Shown piece by piece: positions 44,036 through 57,166 of a DNA stretch of 64,000 nt; the stretch's first letter is position 1; each line of letters begins with the position of its first letter. Source of the stretch: Myotis daubentonii. Lineage: Eukaryota; Chordata; Mammalia; Chiroptera; Vespertilionidae. The stretch spans positions 115,309,074 to 115,373,073 of the forward strand of contig NC_081840.1 of NCBI RefSeq assembly GCF_963259705.1, in the 5' to 3' direction. The notes under the pieces were generated by a model. It saw nothing but the letters and a program-made list of their open reading frames with translations, did not search any database and was not told the origin of the DNA. Made by a program: the position numbers and the translations under genes.

Positions 44036-45520
44036 CCTTTCTTTCTTTTTCAATACATGGCAGAGAGCAGACTGGCTCAAATCTCATATCTGTAGGCCAA
44101 CTGCTACTTTTTATTGAATGCATGTAAAGCAAATATTTCTTATTTGGAAGAATGCATAAAAAGTATTTGGGACTCTTTGGATGAGAAGCCAGGAATAAGC
44201 TTTGAACACACAACCAGCAGTTGTGGAAAAAAGTTTTTAGACATCTGAGTGTGAGAGGAATACGAAGATTAGGTCAACAGGTTTGAATTTAGTTCAGTTA
44301 TGCATTTAGTACTCCTCAGGGTACTAAACCTGAGGAATTATTATTGCCTGTCAGCTCATATTCCCCCAGAATTTCTAGGGAAGAGGCAAGGCCGGGTCTG
44401 AGTCCAGGTGCGTTCTAGAGAGTGGATGGGGTGGAAGGACGAGCCCCAGGCTTCCCAGGGCCACTGCAGACCACTCCGGTTTGCTCTCTCTGTACCAGGA
44501 ACTCCTCTAGTCTTGAGACCCTTAGGAAGAAATGACCTCGGGAGAACGTAGTCTCCTTCGTTTATGATTCGCAAACTTTGGTGTTTGGCAAGGGTTTGGG
44601 GTGGGTGGGTGGGTGGTGAGGTTGAGGCAGCTCATTACTTGTCTTCACCACACATGGAAACAATATAAATTTGTTTTCAGAAACAGTTATAAACATTGGT
44701 AAGCCTCTCTATAATCTCTTTGAAAAGTATGCTTTTTTGTAGTTCCAGTTTTAGGCAGAGTGAAACTTGCCTTTCTGGTTGAAAATATGCTACCTGATAA
44801 AATGGGAATCATAGAAGAGGCTAAGGAACTGTATCAGCTAAAAATATGTTTAGTTGAAGGCAAAGGAAAACTGGATGTACAGTGGTTTGAACAAGTGAGC
44901 GTTTTTCTCACATAAGAAATTTAGAGGTTGATGGCAGCTGTTCTTGATTCATGGGCCCAGTGTTGTCAGGGTTGGCATCTCTCAGAGCCTCTTAGCCTTT
45001 CCTTTGATCTTTCTTCTTCTTGGGAGTAAGGTTGGTGGCCCCAACTCCAGAAATCATGCTGGCAGCCAAGGCAGAAAGTAGAGGAAAAGAGTAGTGCCAG
45101 CTATAGCTGCCTTCTTTACTAGGGGAGTGAAACTTCTTCAGAAACTCCTATTAGATTTCTGCTTGTATCTGATTGACTGGAACTATATTACATGGCTATC
45201 TCTAATTACAAAAGAGGCTTGGAATGAAAGTAGGGGTGGATATCAAAGTATAGTTTTCAAAGAAAATAAAACATGACTCTCATATGGGTAAAGAATATGC
45301 ATGTGTCAAACATTTAATTTATTAATGAGGCAACCAGAAGGATAAGTGAAGGTGGCTCAAAAGAAAATTTGAAGAGTAATTTGCTGACATAACTTTGCTA
45401 GGTTAGAGATAAAACTAGTTCATGATAAGTAAACCATTATCTTCAGTGTTCTCTTCTTGAATAGCCAAAATCATTAGCATGTCTACTGTACAAAAATATA
45501 TATAAACAAGTAGAAGCATA
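44036..45520. other. No gene recognised; possible old repeat at 44880-45285
   Basis: The 44880-45285 stretch ('ggcatctctcagagcctctt', 'attacatggctatctc') has the look of an old eutherian interspersed repeat, but I cannot assign a family. Confidence 0.35.
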
Positions 45521-45524
45521 TACT

Positions 45525-46747
45525 GTGTTCATGGATTGGTAGAATTAACATCATTAAAGTGTCCATACTACCCCAAACAAACTATAGATTCAATGCAATG
45601 CCTATTACCAGTAAAATACCAACAGCATCTTTCACAGATCTAGACCAAACTTTCTAAAAATTTATATGGAACCAAAGAAGACCCTGAATAGCCACAACAA
45701 TCTTGAGAAAGAAGAACAAAGTTGGTGGATCACAATACCAGATATCAAGTTATATTACAAAGCCACTGTATTCAAAACAGCCTGGTACTGGCACAAGAAC
45801 AGGAATATAGATTAATGGAATAGAACAGAGACCTCAGAAATCGACCCAAGCCATTATGCTCAATTAACATTTAACAAAGGAGGCAAGAGCTACAGTGGAG
45901 CAAAAACAGTCTTTTCAATAAATGGTGTTGGGAAAATTGGATCGGTACATGACAAAAAATAAAACTAGAACACAAACTTACCATACACTATACACAAGAA
46001 TAAAATAAAAACGAATAAAATACTTTATGTCATGAAACCATAAAAATCCTAGAAGAAGCCATAGGTAGGAAAATCTCAGACATCTCTCAGCAATATGTTT
46101 GCAGATTCATCTACTAGGGCAAGGGAAATAAAGGAGAAATTAAACAAAAGGGACTATGTTAAAATAAAAAGCTACTGCACAGCAAATGAAACCATCAACA
46201 AAATGAAAAGGGAGCCCACTATATGGGAGAACATATTTGCCAATGACACATCTGATAAAGGGTTAATATCCAGAACATATAAGGAACTCATACAACTTAA
46301 CAAAACAAAAACAATCCAATTAAAAAATGGGTAAAGGATCTAACTAGATACTTCTCCGAAGTGGACAGATGGCCAAGAGACATATGAAAAAATACTCAAA
46401 GTCACGGATCATCAAAAAATATGCAAATTAAAATGATAATGAGGTATCATCTCACACTTATCAGAATAGCTACCATCAACAAATCAACAAATGACAAGTG
46501 CTGGAGAGGATGTGGAGAAAAGAGAACCCTAGTACACTGCTGGTGGGAATGCAGACTGGTGCAGCCACTATGGAAAACAGTATGGAGTTGTTTCAGAAAA
46601 TTAAAAATGGAACTCCAATTTGACCCAGTGATCCTGTTTCTGGGACTATATCCTAAGAATCCCAAAGCCCCAATCAGAAAGAATGTATGCACCCTTATGT
46701 TCATAGCAGCACAATTTATAATAGCTAAGATCTGGAAACTGCTTTAG
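45525..46747 (+). pseudogene. L1 ORF2 C-terminal third, decayed
   Basis: Encodes part of the ORF2 linker and the Cys-rich domain. The frame at 46095-46334 reads 'KIKSYCTANETINKMK' and the one at 46421-46747 reads [18 protein letters not shown] then QPLWKTVW. Stops near 46335 and 46750 and a frame change separate the pieces. Coding resumes briefly ('gaggatattatgctaagtga') before the SINE at 46832. No endonuclease or polymerase part is present. Confidence 0.87.
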
Positions 46748-46831
46748 TAAAAAAATAAGGATCTCTTACCTTTTGAGACAGCATGGAGGTACCTGGAGGA
46801 TATTATGCTAAGTGAAATAAGCCAGTGAGAA

Positions 46832-47086
46832 CTGGCAGGTTTGGCTCACTAGTTAAAGCATTGGCTCATGGACTGATGGGTCTTAGGTTTGATTACCAGT
46901 CAAGGGCACATACCTTGATTGCAGGCTCAATCCCCAGCCCCAGTCTGGGTGTGTGGAGAAGGCAACCAATTGATGTGTCTCTCTTACATTTATGTTTCTC
47001 TCTCTCCCCCTCTTCCCTTCCTTCCTTCCACTCTCTCTGAAATAATTAATGGAAAAAATATCTTTGGGTGAGGGTTAAAAAAAAAA
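46832..47086 (+). mobile_element. Ves-type SINE inside the L1, diverged
   Basis: 'ggtttggctcactagttaaagc' head, 'ggtttgattaccagtcaagg' as a degraded B box, and an A-run at 47077-47086. 'aagccagtgagaa' and 'aagcctgtcagagaa' flank it and correspond to the interrupted L1 text. Confidence 0.82.
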
Positions 47087-47401
47087 AGCCTGTCAGAGAA
47101 AGACAACTATCACCTGATCACACTCATATGTAGAATCTAATGAACAAATAAAATGATGAACAAAATAGATGCAGAGACATAGAAGCATGGAACAGACTGA
47201 TGAATCTCAGAGGGAAGGCAGGGGTGGGTGGGTCAGGAGAGATTAACCAAAGAATTTATATGCAAAGATTCATAACCCACAGACATAAGACAACAGTGTG
47301 GCGAAGGCTTGGGTGGGGGGCGGGGGACAAGTGCGGGGTGGAGGGGGTCAATGTGGGGAAAAAGGAGACATATGTAATACTTTCAACAATAAAGATAAAT
47401 T

Positions 47402-47624
47402 ATTATTATTTTAAAATATATTTTATTGATTTTTTACGGAGAGGAAGGGAGAGGGATAGAGAGTTAGAAACATCGATGAGAGAGAAACATCGAACAGCTG
47501 CCTCCTGCACAGCCCCTATTGGGGATATGCCCGCAACCAAGGTACATGCCCGTGACCGGAATTGAACCTGGGACCCTTCAGTCTGCAGGCCGACGCTCTA
47601 TCCACTGAGCCAAACTGGTTAGGG
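47402..47624 (-). mobile_element. Ves SINE at the L1 3' end
   Basis: 15-bp duplication 'caataaagataaatt' (47387-47401, 47625-47639), copied from the L1's own terminal AATAAA-rich sequence. Confidence 0.93.
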
Positions 47625-47639
47625 CAATAAAGATAAATT

Positions 47640-49731
47640 TAAAAAAAGAATGGGTGTTTTATACAGTAATAAGTGTCAGTGTCTGCTACAGGAGGAGGTG
47701 TGCAGGTAGCAGGGTGAAGGTTAAAATTTGCTGTTGGGATATTATGGTTAATTGTGGTTCATGAAAAACATTTGATAAGACAGGACAGACATTCTAAGTA
47801 CTTTCAAAACCCATAAATAAGTGCACCCCACCTTGGAAAACTGAGCACCAAAAGCCAAACTTAAAACCATTGTATGGAAATGTATATTTTTTTAAATCAG
47901 AAATGATTCCTGCACATCACAGATTTTCCACCTTTACAAAGGATTATATCTATTATAACTGCTTCTCTGAATTTCTTTAAAATATTTGACATATAAAAAT
48001 TTGATTTACTGCTGTTTTCCAGAACTACATTTCTGGCGTGAAGTTGAGTATGCTTGCAATCTAAATTTTTTTCTTGTGCAAAGATATCTTTCTTTTAGTT
48101 ATAATTATAGAATGCTTTCTTGAAACTGTATTTGTATGGCTTGCTTTGAAACCTCCCCAAATCTTTCAACTATAAAGATCTTACCGAAAGGCTTTCCCAG
48201 AGGGGAGAAAAAATATTCATCTAATGTCTACTGGACTTTTTACATTGTTAAAATCCAGCCAGAATGAGAAAGGTCTCCTCACATCTAGAGGGAATAAAAT
48301 AGATTGATTTATGATTTTTAACAAGCATGACTGAGTCAGGAATCATGCTTATATAATTTCAAAGTCATGAAAAGATATTAATCATAATTAAATTTCCTGT
48401 GAGAAGACATTTGAAACAGAGATCAGATGCCAGGCTAATTGATTACACAACTATAGGACAGTCGCCCCTACAGCAGAGGGAGGGAACAGTTTAGACTCAC
48501 TGTCTAAATATTTAATACCCAGTGGGAAGCAGGGAATTGGAACAACGCCTGTAATGAGGAATAATAGAAATCAGCTAGAAGGGCAATGGACATGTCCCTA
48601 TTGATTATGTAGTTTGTAAAGAGAAAAAGTGATTAATAGAAATAAGAGAATGAACAGCAGGAATGATTTTTTTTTTTTTTTAGCTGCAGACAGAAACCAC
48701 ACACTTGTAAAGGTCATATCCAGTCATTTAGAAATAAAATATCCATCTTAAGGAAGAGTAATGTTGCTTTAAAATGGAAATGCAGGGACCTTATATTCTG
48801 CCCAAATTCTGAATTCATGTGTTACTTTTAATTGTGAAATAGTATAGTTTTCAGCTAGCCAAACCTTTAAGTATAAAACCAGTGGACCAAAGAGTGTTTA
48901 GTTGATCTAGCTTGGAATTCCTTAAAAGGAACAGTGGTTTTAGCTCTCTGGGTTCTTGTGTTTTAAGGCTCTTTCTTCTCATGTGGGAATTAAATACCCA
49001 CAGTCTGGAGGAAAAGAGACAAAAGAAAGTGTTTTTCAGTTGGGGAGATGTTGTCTGGAATGGTTCATACTTGGTGTTAGGATAAGTGAGAATCAACGCT
49101 GATTACCTGAAGCTGCTTAAAGCACTTTTTCCTTGATTTAATAGTCTTCATGTGCTATTCATGAGGTCACCATTTCCTTCTTGGATCTATGTCCCACGAC
49201 AATGCACGCAGCATTACAAACGTAGCAGGAAGGACAGCGAGGGACTGTCCTAGCAGAGCCATCTGTTCTTGTCACACAAACCATACATTTTGCTGCTCGA
49301 CGACACCGCATTCATCTTTGCAGTGACCTCTCTTGCACTCCATTACCGGCTGGTGTGTTTAAAAGCTCAGGTACCTTCGATGGATGTTTCTGGAGAGTAC
49401 ACTTCTACAGCTAGCTCCCAGGGAGGGACTTTTGTTTCTGCCCAGTGTCCTTTTTCACTTTCTCACTTACTTTTCCTCCTGCCTTTTTCTCTCTGGAAAG
49501 CTCAGAGCACATTTTTCTCCTAAGGGCTTAATTATACTGCCTTGTACTCCACGACTGCTCCATAGGTGGCTGTTGATTGTAGGACACCCCATTTGTATCG
49601 AGAGCCTCTCTTTTCAGCAGGCACGGAGGCTGCCATTATTTGCTCCATTACAGCTCAGGACACTAAAATGCTGGGAAGGACACTTGCCTGAAGTCCTGTG
49701 AAAAGTTGAAGCCGGGGACCCACTCAAAAAA

Positions 49732-49773
<42 letters not shown>

Positions 49774-49835
49774 ACTTAAGCCTTTTGACTTGGTTGACTG
49801 CTCTTGTGTTATATTGTTTCTGAAACTCTCACGCA

Positions 49836-49876
<41 letters not shown>

Positions 49877-50190
49877 GAATGCTACTCTTCTACTGACCTC
49901 CATGCTTATCCATAAAAAGAAGCCCCACTGTGAGTCCTTCCAAGTGGAGGAGTGCCCTGGGTCACACCAGGACCACTGCAAAGGACGTGTTGTTTCTCCC
50001 AGGTGCTGGATTTAAAGATCCATGAATCTTAACATTGGAGGGATTTTAGATGTGAACTCACTAGTGTGGAATATACTGAAAGCACCATCTCCCTCGACCC
50101 AGGCACTCTACTTCAGTTTCTATACTTTAAATTGTAGGTTCTTTTAATTGTAAGGTGAATCACACTGAACATAAGTTCCACTAAGATCCC
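47640..50190. other. No gene recognised; two (CA)n tracts at 49735-49769 and 49837-49874
   Basis: 2.5 kb of mostly AT-rich DNA. ORFs at 49269-49523 and 49384-49701 lack recognisable domains. Confidence 0.45.
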
Positions 50191-50412
50191 TCGCTCGCTG
50201 GCGTGGCTCAGTGGTTGAGTCTCAACCTATAAACCAGGGGGTCATGTGTCACAGTTCAATTCTGGGTCAGAGCACATGCCTGGGTTGTGGGCTTGATCCA
50301 GGTGTAGGGCACATGCAGGAGGCAGCCGATCAATGATTCTCTCTCATCATTGATGTTTCTATCTTCGTCTCCCTTCCCCTTTGAAATTAATACAAATTTA
50401 TTAAAAAAACAA
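50191..50412 (+). mobile_element. Ves-related SINE, older subtype
   Basis: 'gctggcgtggctcagtggtt' head with the 'ggttgagtctcaacctataa' variant A-box region and an A-tail at about 50400. The main-type body 'gaggcagccgatcaatgatt' follows. Confidence 0.87.
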
Positions 50413-51078
50413 CCCGTTGCTCATTTTCTCATAGATTACTGTAAGGCCGGTTTTCTCTTATCCTGCATTTTTGCAGTTGAATTTTAACATCCAAGAGCTG
50501 TGTTGACATGTCCTTATTACATTTTTTTTGAATGTTTAAGATAATTCTGAATTCCTTTTTTGTCATCTATCAAAATTCTCAGGGTCATTGTTGGCTTCTT
50601 ACTTCTTTTTACACCTCGCATCCATGTCATCTGCAAAGTTTGTCACCTCAGGCTTTAAAATATATTGAATACAGTTACTTCTTATGCATTTGCCTCTATC
50701 ACTATAGCATTAGCCACTGCCATTTCTTGCCTACACTAATGCATTGGCCTGTACCAGGCCTCTCTGCTTCCACCCAAATTCCCCTACAGTCTATCCTGCT
50801 CCACTGTTAAAGGTTAATTACCTTCTTCCTGAGGGAGGGTAAAGGGCACAGACACACAGAATAGCAGCCTCAGCCATGAGTCAGAAGTAAATACAAAGCC
50901 CAACTTGTCAGATCTCAGCAAAAACTCACCAATCAGTTGCAGCAAAAACTCACTTAATCAGGTCAAGAAGAAGAGGGACACATGCATGTCAAAGGCATCC
51001 TCGCTGTGGCATTACTAGATCCAGGTGTAACTCTCTGTTCCGGGGAAGGGGACGCAGAACTTTATCTTTATTTTTTTT
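50413..51078. other. No gene recognised
   Basis: Contains a short direct repeat of 'agcaaaaactcac' near 50917 and 50940. Confidence 0.4.
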
Positions 51079-51240
51079 AACCCTCACTCGAGGATATGTT
51101 TTTATTGATGAGAGAGAGAGAGAGAGAGAGGTGAGAGAAACATTAATCAGTTGTTTTCTTATGTGCTCTGACAAGGGGTTGAACCTGCAACCCCTTGGTG
51201 TATGGGACGACGCTCGACCAACTGAGCCATCCAGCCAGAC
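51079..51240 (-). mobile_element. Ves-related SINE, shortened body
   Basis: (GA)n-rich body at 51110-51132 and head 'ccaactgagccatccagcca' at the right. 'aactttatctttatttt' precedes and 'aacttttatctttttta' follows, a likely duplication. Confidence 0.82.
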
Positions 51241-52551
51241 AACTTTTATCTTTTTTATTTTGAGTGATTTGAGCTAATAGTTGACAAGCTAAACTGTGAA
51301 GATTTTACTGATAGTTGGAAACAAAAATGTATGATGAGTGGTTTAGGATGTGACAGGAGTGAGTTCTCAGCACTGTGGTTAAGCACCCAATGACTGACTA
51401 AACTAGTTTAATGACCTGGTGACAAAGAGAAGGGTGTTCTGATGGCAGAACATATCAGAATTTCTCAAGACATGGATAAATAAAAAGGAAAAAGATAAAG
51501 AGAACACAAGTCTCTGTTGTCTGCCACCCATCAGAATCCAGTTGGTCCGAGTGTAGAGTAGAAACCTGTCTCCGATTTCTGCTGTCACTTCAGAGGGGAT
51601 GAAGCAGTGGTCATGTGTAAGCAGAACCAGACCTGGCCAAGAACCATACTTAATCCAAAAGACAAATGGTTAGAAATGGCCGCTGAGTCACCCAGAGTAA
51701 AAGCTACATCTCCACAGCTTTTAATTCCAGGAGCTGAGAAAGGAAAACCTGGTGAAGGGGGTCTAAGCGCTGAATTTCTCCAGTTACATCGATTATTTAG
51801 CCTCAGTGGGTGGAAGAAAAACTTAGATAAAAACAATAAGAAAACAAAAGGATCTTTTTTGCCATGTTTGCAAGGAAGACTGGCTTTCAGAATTGGCTCT
51901 CCAAGTATAAGACACAGCAAATATGCAAGAAAAAAAACCCCAAAACTCCAAACCCTTCAAGGTTATTATTAGCTCTTCATGATGGGGAAAAAGGCAGCTT
52001 TCTCAAGTATTACATCTGTAGGATCATCAAATATCTGCAGATGCTGGTATTGTAAAAGTCAGGGGTAAACATATGCACTCTTGAGTTAGCAATTTTTGGG
52101 ATAGAGCTCAAGGTCTTATTTATTTTGAGGACTAAGGATATTTCTGTTTTTGAAGTTTATCTCAGGATGGTAAAATGCCTCCTCACCACCCCCCCCCCCC
52201 ACCCCCCGATTGTAGTATGTGGTGTGCTGGTAACAATGATGGCAGACAAGGTGTTAGTTTTGCTTATTCATTATATGTATTGGTTTGTCTGTTTAATGTC
52301 TGTTAAATAACAGAGTATTTGTTTACTATTAAAATTAGTTTCATCATTAATTAACCAGTTAATAAGTTACTCGGCTGGGTGTTAGATGTACAAAAATGAA
52401 GGGTACATGGTTTCTGCCTTAAAAAAGCTGAAAGTCCTATGGGAAGAACTGTATAAATAATCATGATTCTGCATTGAAGGTGTTTACAATGTGCTATGGG
52501 AGTGCTGAGCAAGGTCAGAAGCTGGGGAACAAGGAAGGCCTCTGCCTAGAT
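51241..52551. other. No gene recognised; source region of copied hAT filler
   Basis: Segments near 51992-52072 and 52431-52451 reappear inside the hAT at 52552. A poly-C run (12-14 bases) lies near 52190. Confidence 0.5.
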
Positions 52552-52964
52552 CAGGGGTGGGGAACCTTTCTCCTGCCAAGGGCCATTAGATATTTATAAC
52601 ATCATTCGTGGACCATACAAAATTATCAACTTAAAAATTAGCCTGCTATATTTGGTCAAATATTTAATTAACTCACTCCTGAGTTAAAGTCCTATGGGAA
52701 GAACTGCTCACTCGTACTAAAATGTAAGCTCTGCAAAAGCTCTCTTTTCTGTTTGGGTTTCTAATGTGTTTCTCACCCGTATACCAGCCACTGGCAAAGA
52801 GTAGGTATGCAGTGAATATGTTTACCCCTGACTTTTACAATATCAGCATCTACAGATATTTGATCATCCTACAGATATAATAATTAAGTGAGAAAACTGC
52901 AGGGCCAGATAAAATGATTTTGCAGGCCTTATATGGCTCAAGGGCCTGGTGTTCCCCACCCCTG
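52552..52964. mobile_element. Non-autonomous hAT with copied flanking DNA in its interior
   Basis: Ends CAGGGGTGGGGAACC and GTTCCCCACCCCTG. Target copies 'gcctagat' (52544-52551) and 'gtttagat' (52965-52972). The outer ~120 bp on the left and ~50 bp on the right are hAT. The middle holds a 21-bp exact copy of 52431-52451 (at 52686-52706), a MIR-like stretch (52715-52815) and an inverted ~80-bp copy of 51992-52072 (at about 52818-52905). Confidence 0.82.
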
Positions 52965-53059
52965 GTTTAGATGATCCAGGTCAATTGTGATAAGTGCTTC
53001 CGTGAAGGCAGAGGTAGTAGGTATGGTTAAGAGGGGACAGAAATTAGAGATGTCAAAGC

Positions 53060-53200
53060 ATTCAATGTTTATTTACTTAGCACTTATTCAGCATCTCCAA
53101 TGTGACTAGGCTAAGTACCGGGTTATAGAGATAAATAAAACCTAATCTCAATCTCTCTGAGGAATTTGTAGTAGACAGACACAAAAATAAGTGCTATGAT
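53060..53200 (+). repeat. Old mammalian interspersed repeat, unassigned
   Basis: 'cacttattcagcatctccaa' then 'agagataaataaaacctaat' follows the pattern of a repeat whose other copies lie at 54480-54700 and 55510-55700. A (TATGC)n stretch follows at 53214-53237. Confidence 0.4.
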
Positions 53201-53399
53201 GGAGATATGTATATACTATGCTATGCTATGCTATGAGCTCAAAGAGGAGGGTGAGTGGCAGGCGGTGGAAGAGATTATTAGGGAAGACCAGATGGGGAAG
53301 GCATCCCAGGAAAAGGAACAGAAGTGCTTAGGCAGAGGAAGCTCTGGAAAAGTTTTCAACACTACTTGAGAAAGAATGGAAGGCAATAAGCATCGGAAA

Positions 53400-53850
53400 A
53401 CTTCTAGACAAGTTTATCACTTAGCTTTTGTTGTGGAACACACCATCCTAAAATCTTCTGGTTTAACACAGCTACTATTTATTTCATGATGATGTGGGCC
53501 AGCAATTTGGGCTGGACTCAGATGGGTGGTTCTTTTGGTCTTTGCTAGGCTCACTTATGTATCTTCATTGCTCCCAGGTGGCTGGGAGATGGCTGATCTA
53601 GGATGGCCCTGGCTGGGATGATGTAGCTCTGCTCCATGTGGTATCCAACGCTCTAGCAGGCTAGCCAAGAGAGTGAGCAAGAGTGTGCTTCCTTCTGCTG
53701 AAGCCTGGGATCAGAGTTTCCACGCATCACTTCGGCTGCAATTTATGGGGCAAAGCAAGTCACAAGATTAGCCCAGACTTATTGGACTAGGGAAATAGAC
53801 TCCACCGCTTGATGGGAAGAGTTCAAAATTCACATTGCAAAGGATGTGGA
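53400..53850. repeat. Old eutherian interspersed repeat, unassigned
   Basis: 'cagcaatttgggctggactc', 'gctgatctaggatggccctg' and 'agtcacaagattagcccaga' are text I know from a common ancient repeat family. I do not recall its name with confidence. Confidence 0.45.
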
Positions 53851-54154
53851 TACAGGGAGGTGTGAACAACTGTGACCCTTTTGCTATTTACTACAACTCG
53901 TTTGAAAATGAAGAAGATACCAATGGCTTCTCTTCTCTGCAAATGAGAATTGGGATAGAAAAGCGTGAGGAAAGTAATAAGAATTGGGCATATCAGGCTA
54001 TAAAACATAGAACACGAATAAGATTGGCATAAATGGTTTACTGAGTAAGATGGAGGGTCAGCTGAGAATGGAAACTGTACACTGGAAAAAACTTGCAAAA
54101 AACAAGTTGACTCCTGTAACATTTTTTTTTTTGAACCAGGTGTGTCTGGTTTTA

Positions 54155-54365
54155 TCTATTTATTTAACTTCATTTTTATTGTTTACAGATGTCCCCATTC
54201 CTCTCTCCTCCCCCACCACTCCTCCTTTGTCCATCCTCCAAGCTCTTGCCCTCATCCCACCCTTCCCTCTGGCCATCACCACACTGTTGTATGTATCCAT
54301 GGATTATGCTATATGTTCTTTAACTGGTCCCTTCATATTCTTTCATTCAGTTCCCCCCTCTTGTA
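54155..54365 (-). mobile_element. Old L1 3' end
   Basis: 'tcatttttattgtttacaga', then C-rich text and 'ccatggattatgctatatgt', a diverged version of the L1 3' UTR landmark. A T-run at 54122-54132 may belong to it or to a separate insertion. Confidence 0.6.
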
Positions 54366-54479
54366 GCATTATTTGCTGCTTAATATAATTATCAACTTGG
54401 TGGAAGACTTTTAGTTAAATTCAAGTCATTTTATTTCCAAGTATTACAACAACAATTTTTATTTTTATTAATTAATTAG

Positions 54480-54700
54480 TTAATTCACCCATTAAATAAA
54501 TATTTACTGCATATATACTCTATGCCAGAGGCTGTTCTAAGGGTGGGAAATACATTAGAAATCCAAACAGAAAAGAGAGCTTTTGTGGAGCTTACATTTT
54601 AGTATGAGGGGACAAAAAATGAACAAGATAAATTAGAAAACACAGACTATGTTAATGAGAAGTGTTAAAGATAAAAATAAAGCAGGGAAGGGGGATATGA
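54480..54700 (+). repeat. Old mammalian interspersed repeat, unassigned
   Basis: 'aaataaatatttactgcata', 'gtggagcttacattttagta' and 'aaaaataaagcagggaaggg' in the order of a common ancient repeat. Confidence 0.45.
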
Positions 54701-56600
54701 AAAGATTTAAAAATCGTTTCAGCTTTAGATAGGATGGCCAGGGATGGCCTCACTGGGAAGGTGGACAAAAGTATGAAGTGGTAGGGGTACAGGGGGGGCA
54801 GATCATAAGGTTTTTAGGCATTGTAAGGAATTTCTCTTTCCTGTGAGTGAATTGGGAAGTCAATTGGAGAGTTTTGAGCAGAAGAGTGAGGTGATCTGAT
54901 AATATTTTGGAAGGACAAAGCAGCAGTAATGAGACCTCTCCTTGGTATATGGGGCAAGGACAGAAGCAGGGAGGTTACTGACGAGGCTATTGTCATCAAG
55001 CAGGAGACAGGCTGGTGGTAGCAGTAAAGCTGGTGAGAAATGGTCAGATTCTGGACATATTTTGATGACAATGCTCAATCTTAGTCTTCTCTGATGGACT
55101 TTTATGCTTTGACCAAAGTTGTTTTCATGAATGATATCATCTTTATCCTTGCTTCTCTAAATGAACTTTCTTTGTATTCTTTGTAGTAGAGTATTTTAAA
55201 CAATCTCAGGTCTATGAGCGATCCTTGAAGTCTACCCTTGATAAACAAGAATATGAAGAATGGGGGGGGGGTGGGTGAGGATGAAGTGAAGGGGCAAAAA
55301 GGGAAAAAAGGACATGATTAAGGGTCTGGTTTATTCTAGATCTGGTTCTGGACACCTTACCTGTTCTATTAGTGAAGGAGAATAGAATGTCTTGCCAAAA
55401 GTGTTGCTTTGCTTTTCAGCCTATTTGATTTTATCTTGGAGAAAGAAATATAAATGTTTTCACAGACTCTATTGTAAGATGATGATTAGGCCAAGAGAGT
55501 GGGCCATGCCATTCACTGACTAATATTTGTTGAGTACCTACTAGTGCCAGGTACAGTTTAGATGTTGAGGACAGAGGGACAATAAGACACAGTAATAAGA
55601 CACCTTTAAGATGTTTGCAGGCTTGTGGGTTCTACAGATGAGCACACAGACAAATTTAATACAGGGCAATGGGCACATGGGATGAGTATCTAGCTTAGCT
55701 TTATAGTATCAGAGAGGACTTCCTAGAGAAAAAGACCAAAAAGATGAGTAGGGATTATGTAAAAGTGACGAGGTAGGAAGATAGTGTTTCAGGTAAAGAG
55801 AACAGAATATGCAAAAGAGGGCAGATGAGAAAGATTCCAAGTACCTTAAGAGAAGGATGCTGGGAAGCTGTAAAAGATAAGACCAGATTATATAAGGAGG
55901 TCCTCAAAACCCACAGGACTTCCACAATATAAGACATCATCGTATTTCTGTCCTTTGGCCTATTTTGTTTGAACTGCTTGTGTTTTCCTATTTTGTATCA
56001 ACAAAGGATTAGAAATGAATCAAGGATGAATCAGAGTTCACTATCACCACTGAAGGTTGATTACTGATCTTAACAAACTCTGCTTTTAACTTTGCCTACT
56101 TTAGTGTTTGCTTCTATTGTTTATTCTCTATGAGCATGTAAAAATATCACAGAAACAAAGGCCCTGCCACTGCAGCTTACAACTTGTAATAAATAACATG
56201 AAAACAAGACACTTATTATTGGCGAGTCTATTTTCTTTCTGGTCTTTTATCTCCATCCTTTTATTCTTATTTTATTGGAAGCACCTCTTTTGATGACCAG
56301 GGCAGGAACTGTGTCTCATGTGGGCCCTGGAAGCATACAGTGTCTGTTTAATAAATACTCAATAAAGGGATCTGGGTGAAGGAGAAATGCAAACTTGATC
56401 CACTGAAAAGTTTTTACCTGATAGAGGGATTCTTTACAACAACAACACTTTCTCTGTCCCCTCGCCCAGAAATGTTCCAGTGTGTGCAGAGTTGGCTTCA
56501 ACCTGTCCTTCTAATCTACTCTCTTGCTACCCTGCAATGAGGGTAGAGGTTAAATTACTCACTTATTACTTAGGAGACTACATTTGGAATCGAGTTTAGA
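54701..56600. other. No gene recognised; old repeat at 55510-55700
   Basis: Besides the repeat ('aatatttgttgagtacctac') nothing is identifiable. ORFs are short on both strands. Confidence 0.4.
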
Positions 56601-56609
56601 GATTATTTG

Positions 56610-56780
56610 GGTTATTTCTCACCCCACCCCCAAACCCATTGACTGATAAGGAAGCAGCCTTAGAGAGGTCAAGAACTTGCCCAAGGGCACATGTCCACTG
56701 CAGTTTAGACCTTAGACCAGAAACCAGGTCTTCTGATTTAGAGTTGAGGGTCTGTTTCCCTCACCTATTGACTCTTTGCA
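56610..56780 (+). mobile_element. MIR-type SINE, core region
   Basis: 'agccttagagaggtcaagaa' and 'cttgcccaagggcacatgtc' match the conserved MIR core. Confidence 0.65.
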
Positions 56781-56838
56781 GAGGCAGAAATCAAAACAAA
56801 TGAGGAAAATCAGCAATCTCAAGATCCTGTGGATTTCT

Positions 56839-56992
56839 GCCTGGCTAGTGTGGCTCAGTGGTTGAACAATGACTTATGAACCAAGAGGTCATGGTTTGAT
56901 TTCCTGGTTGGTGGTAGGGCAGCTTGCAATTCTCTCTCATCATTGATGTTTCTCTCTCTCTCTCCCTCTCCCTTTCTCTCTCTGAAAAAAAA
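56839..56992 (+). mobile_element. Ves-related SINE, internally shortened
   Basis: Head 'ctggctagtgtggctcagtgg', with body lost between the B-box region and 'attctctctcatcattgatg', and an A-run at 56984. 'gatcctgtggatttc' before and 'aatcctgtggggtttc' after suggest the duplication. Confidence 0.82.
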
Positions 56993-57166
56993 AATCCTGT
57001 GGGGTTTCATTTGACATGAGTACTCATTCAAAAACACTTAGGTAGTTGGGTGTTTTTATTAAAATATTGATCTCTAGACATTTATGCAAAGTTGTAATAT
57101 ACAGCAAATTGTATAAATACTAAGATTAATAAGGGATTTTGAAAATGTTTAATAAAGGAGAGCTCT

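Larger units (their letters stand above)
45525..47386 (+). mobile_element. L1, 5'-truncated, plus strand
   Basis: Starts inside ORF2 ('ggattggtagaattaacatc'), covers the segment deleted from the L1 at 1001-7329, then the C-terminal region and 3' UTR. A SINE splits it at 46832-47086 and another adjoins its 3' end. Confidence 0.9.

Noticed and set aside
49663..49915. ORFs of alternating His/Thr or Val/Cys residues
   Set aside because: They are translations of (CA)n microsatellites on either strand.
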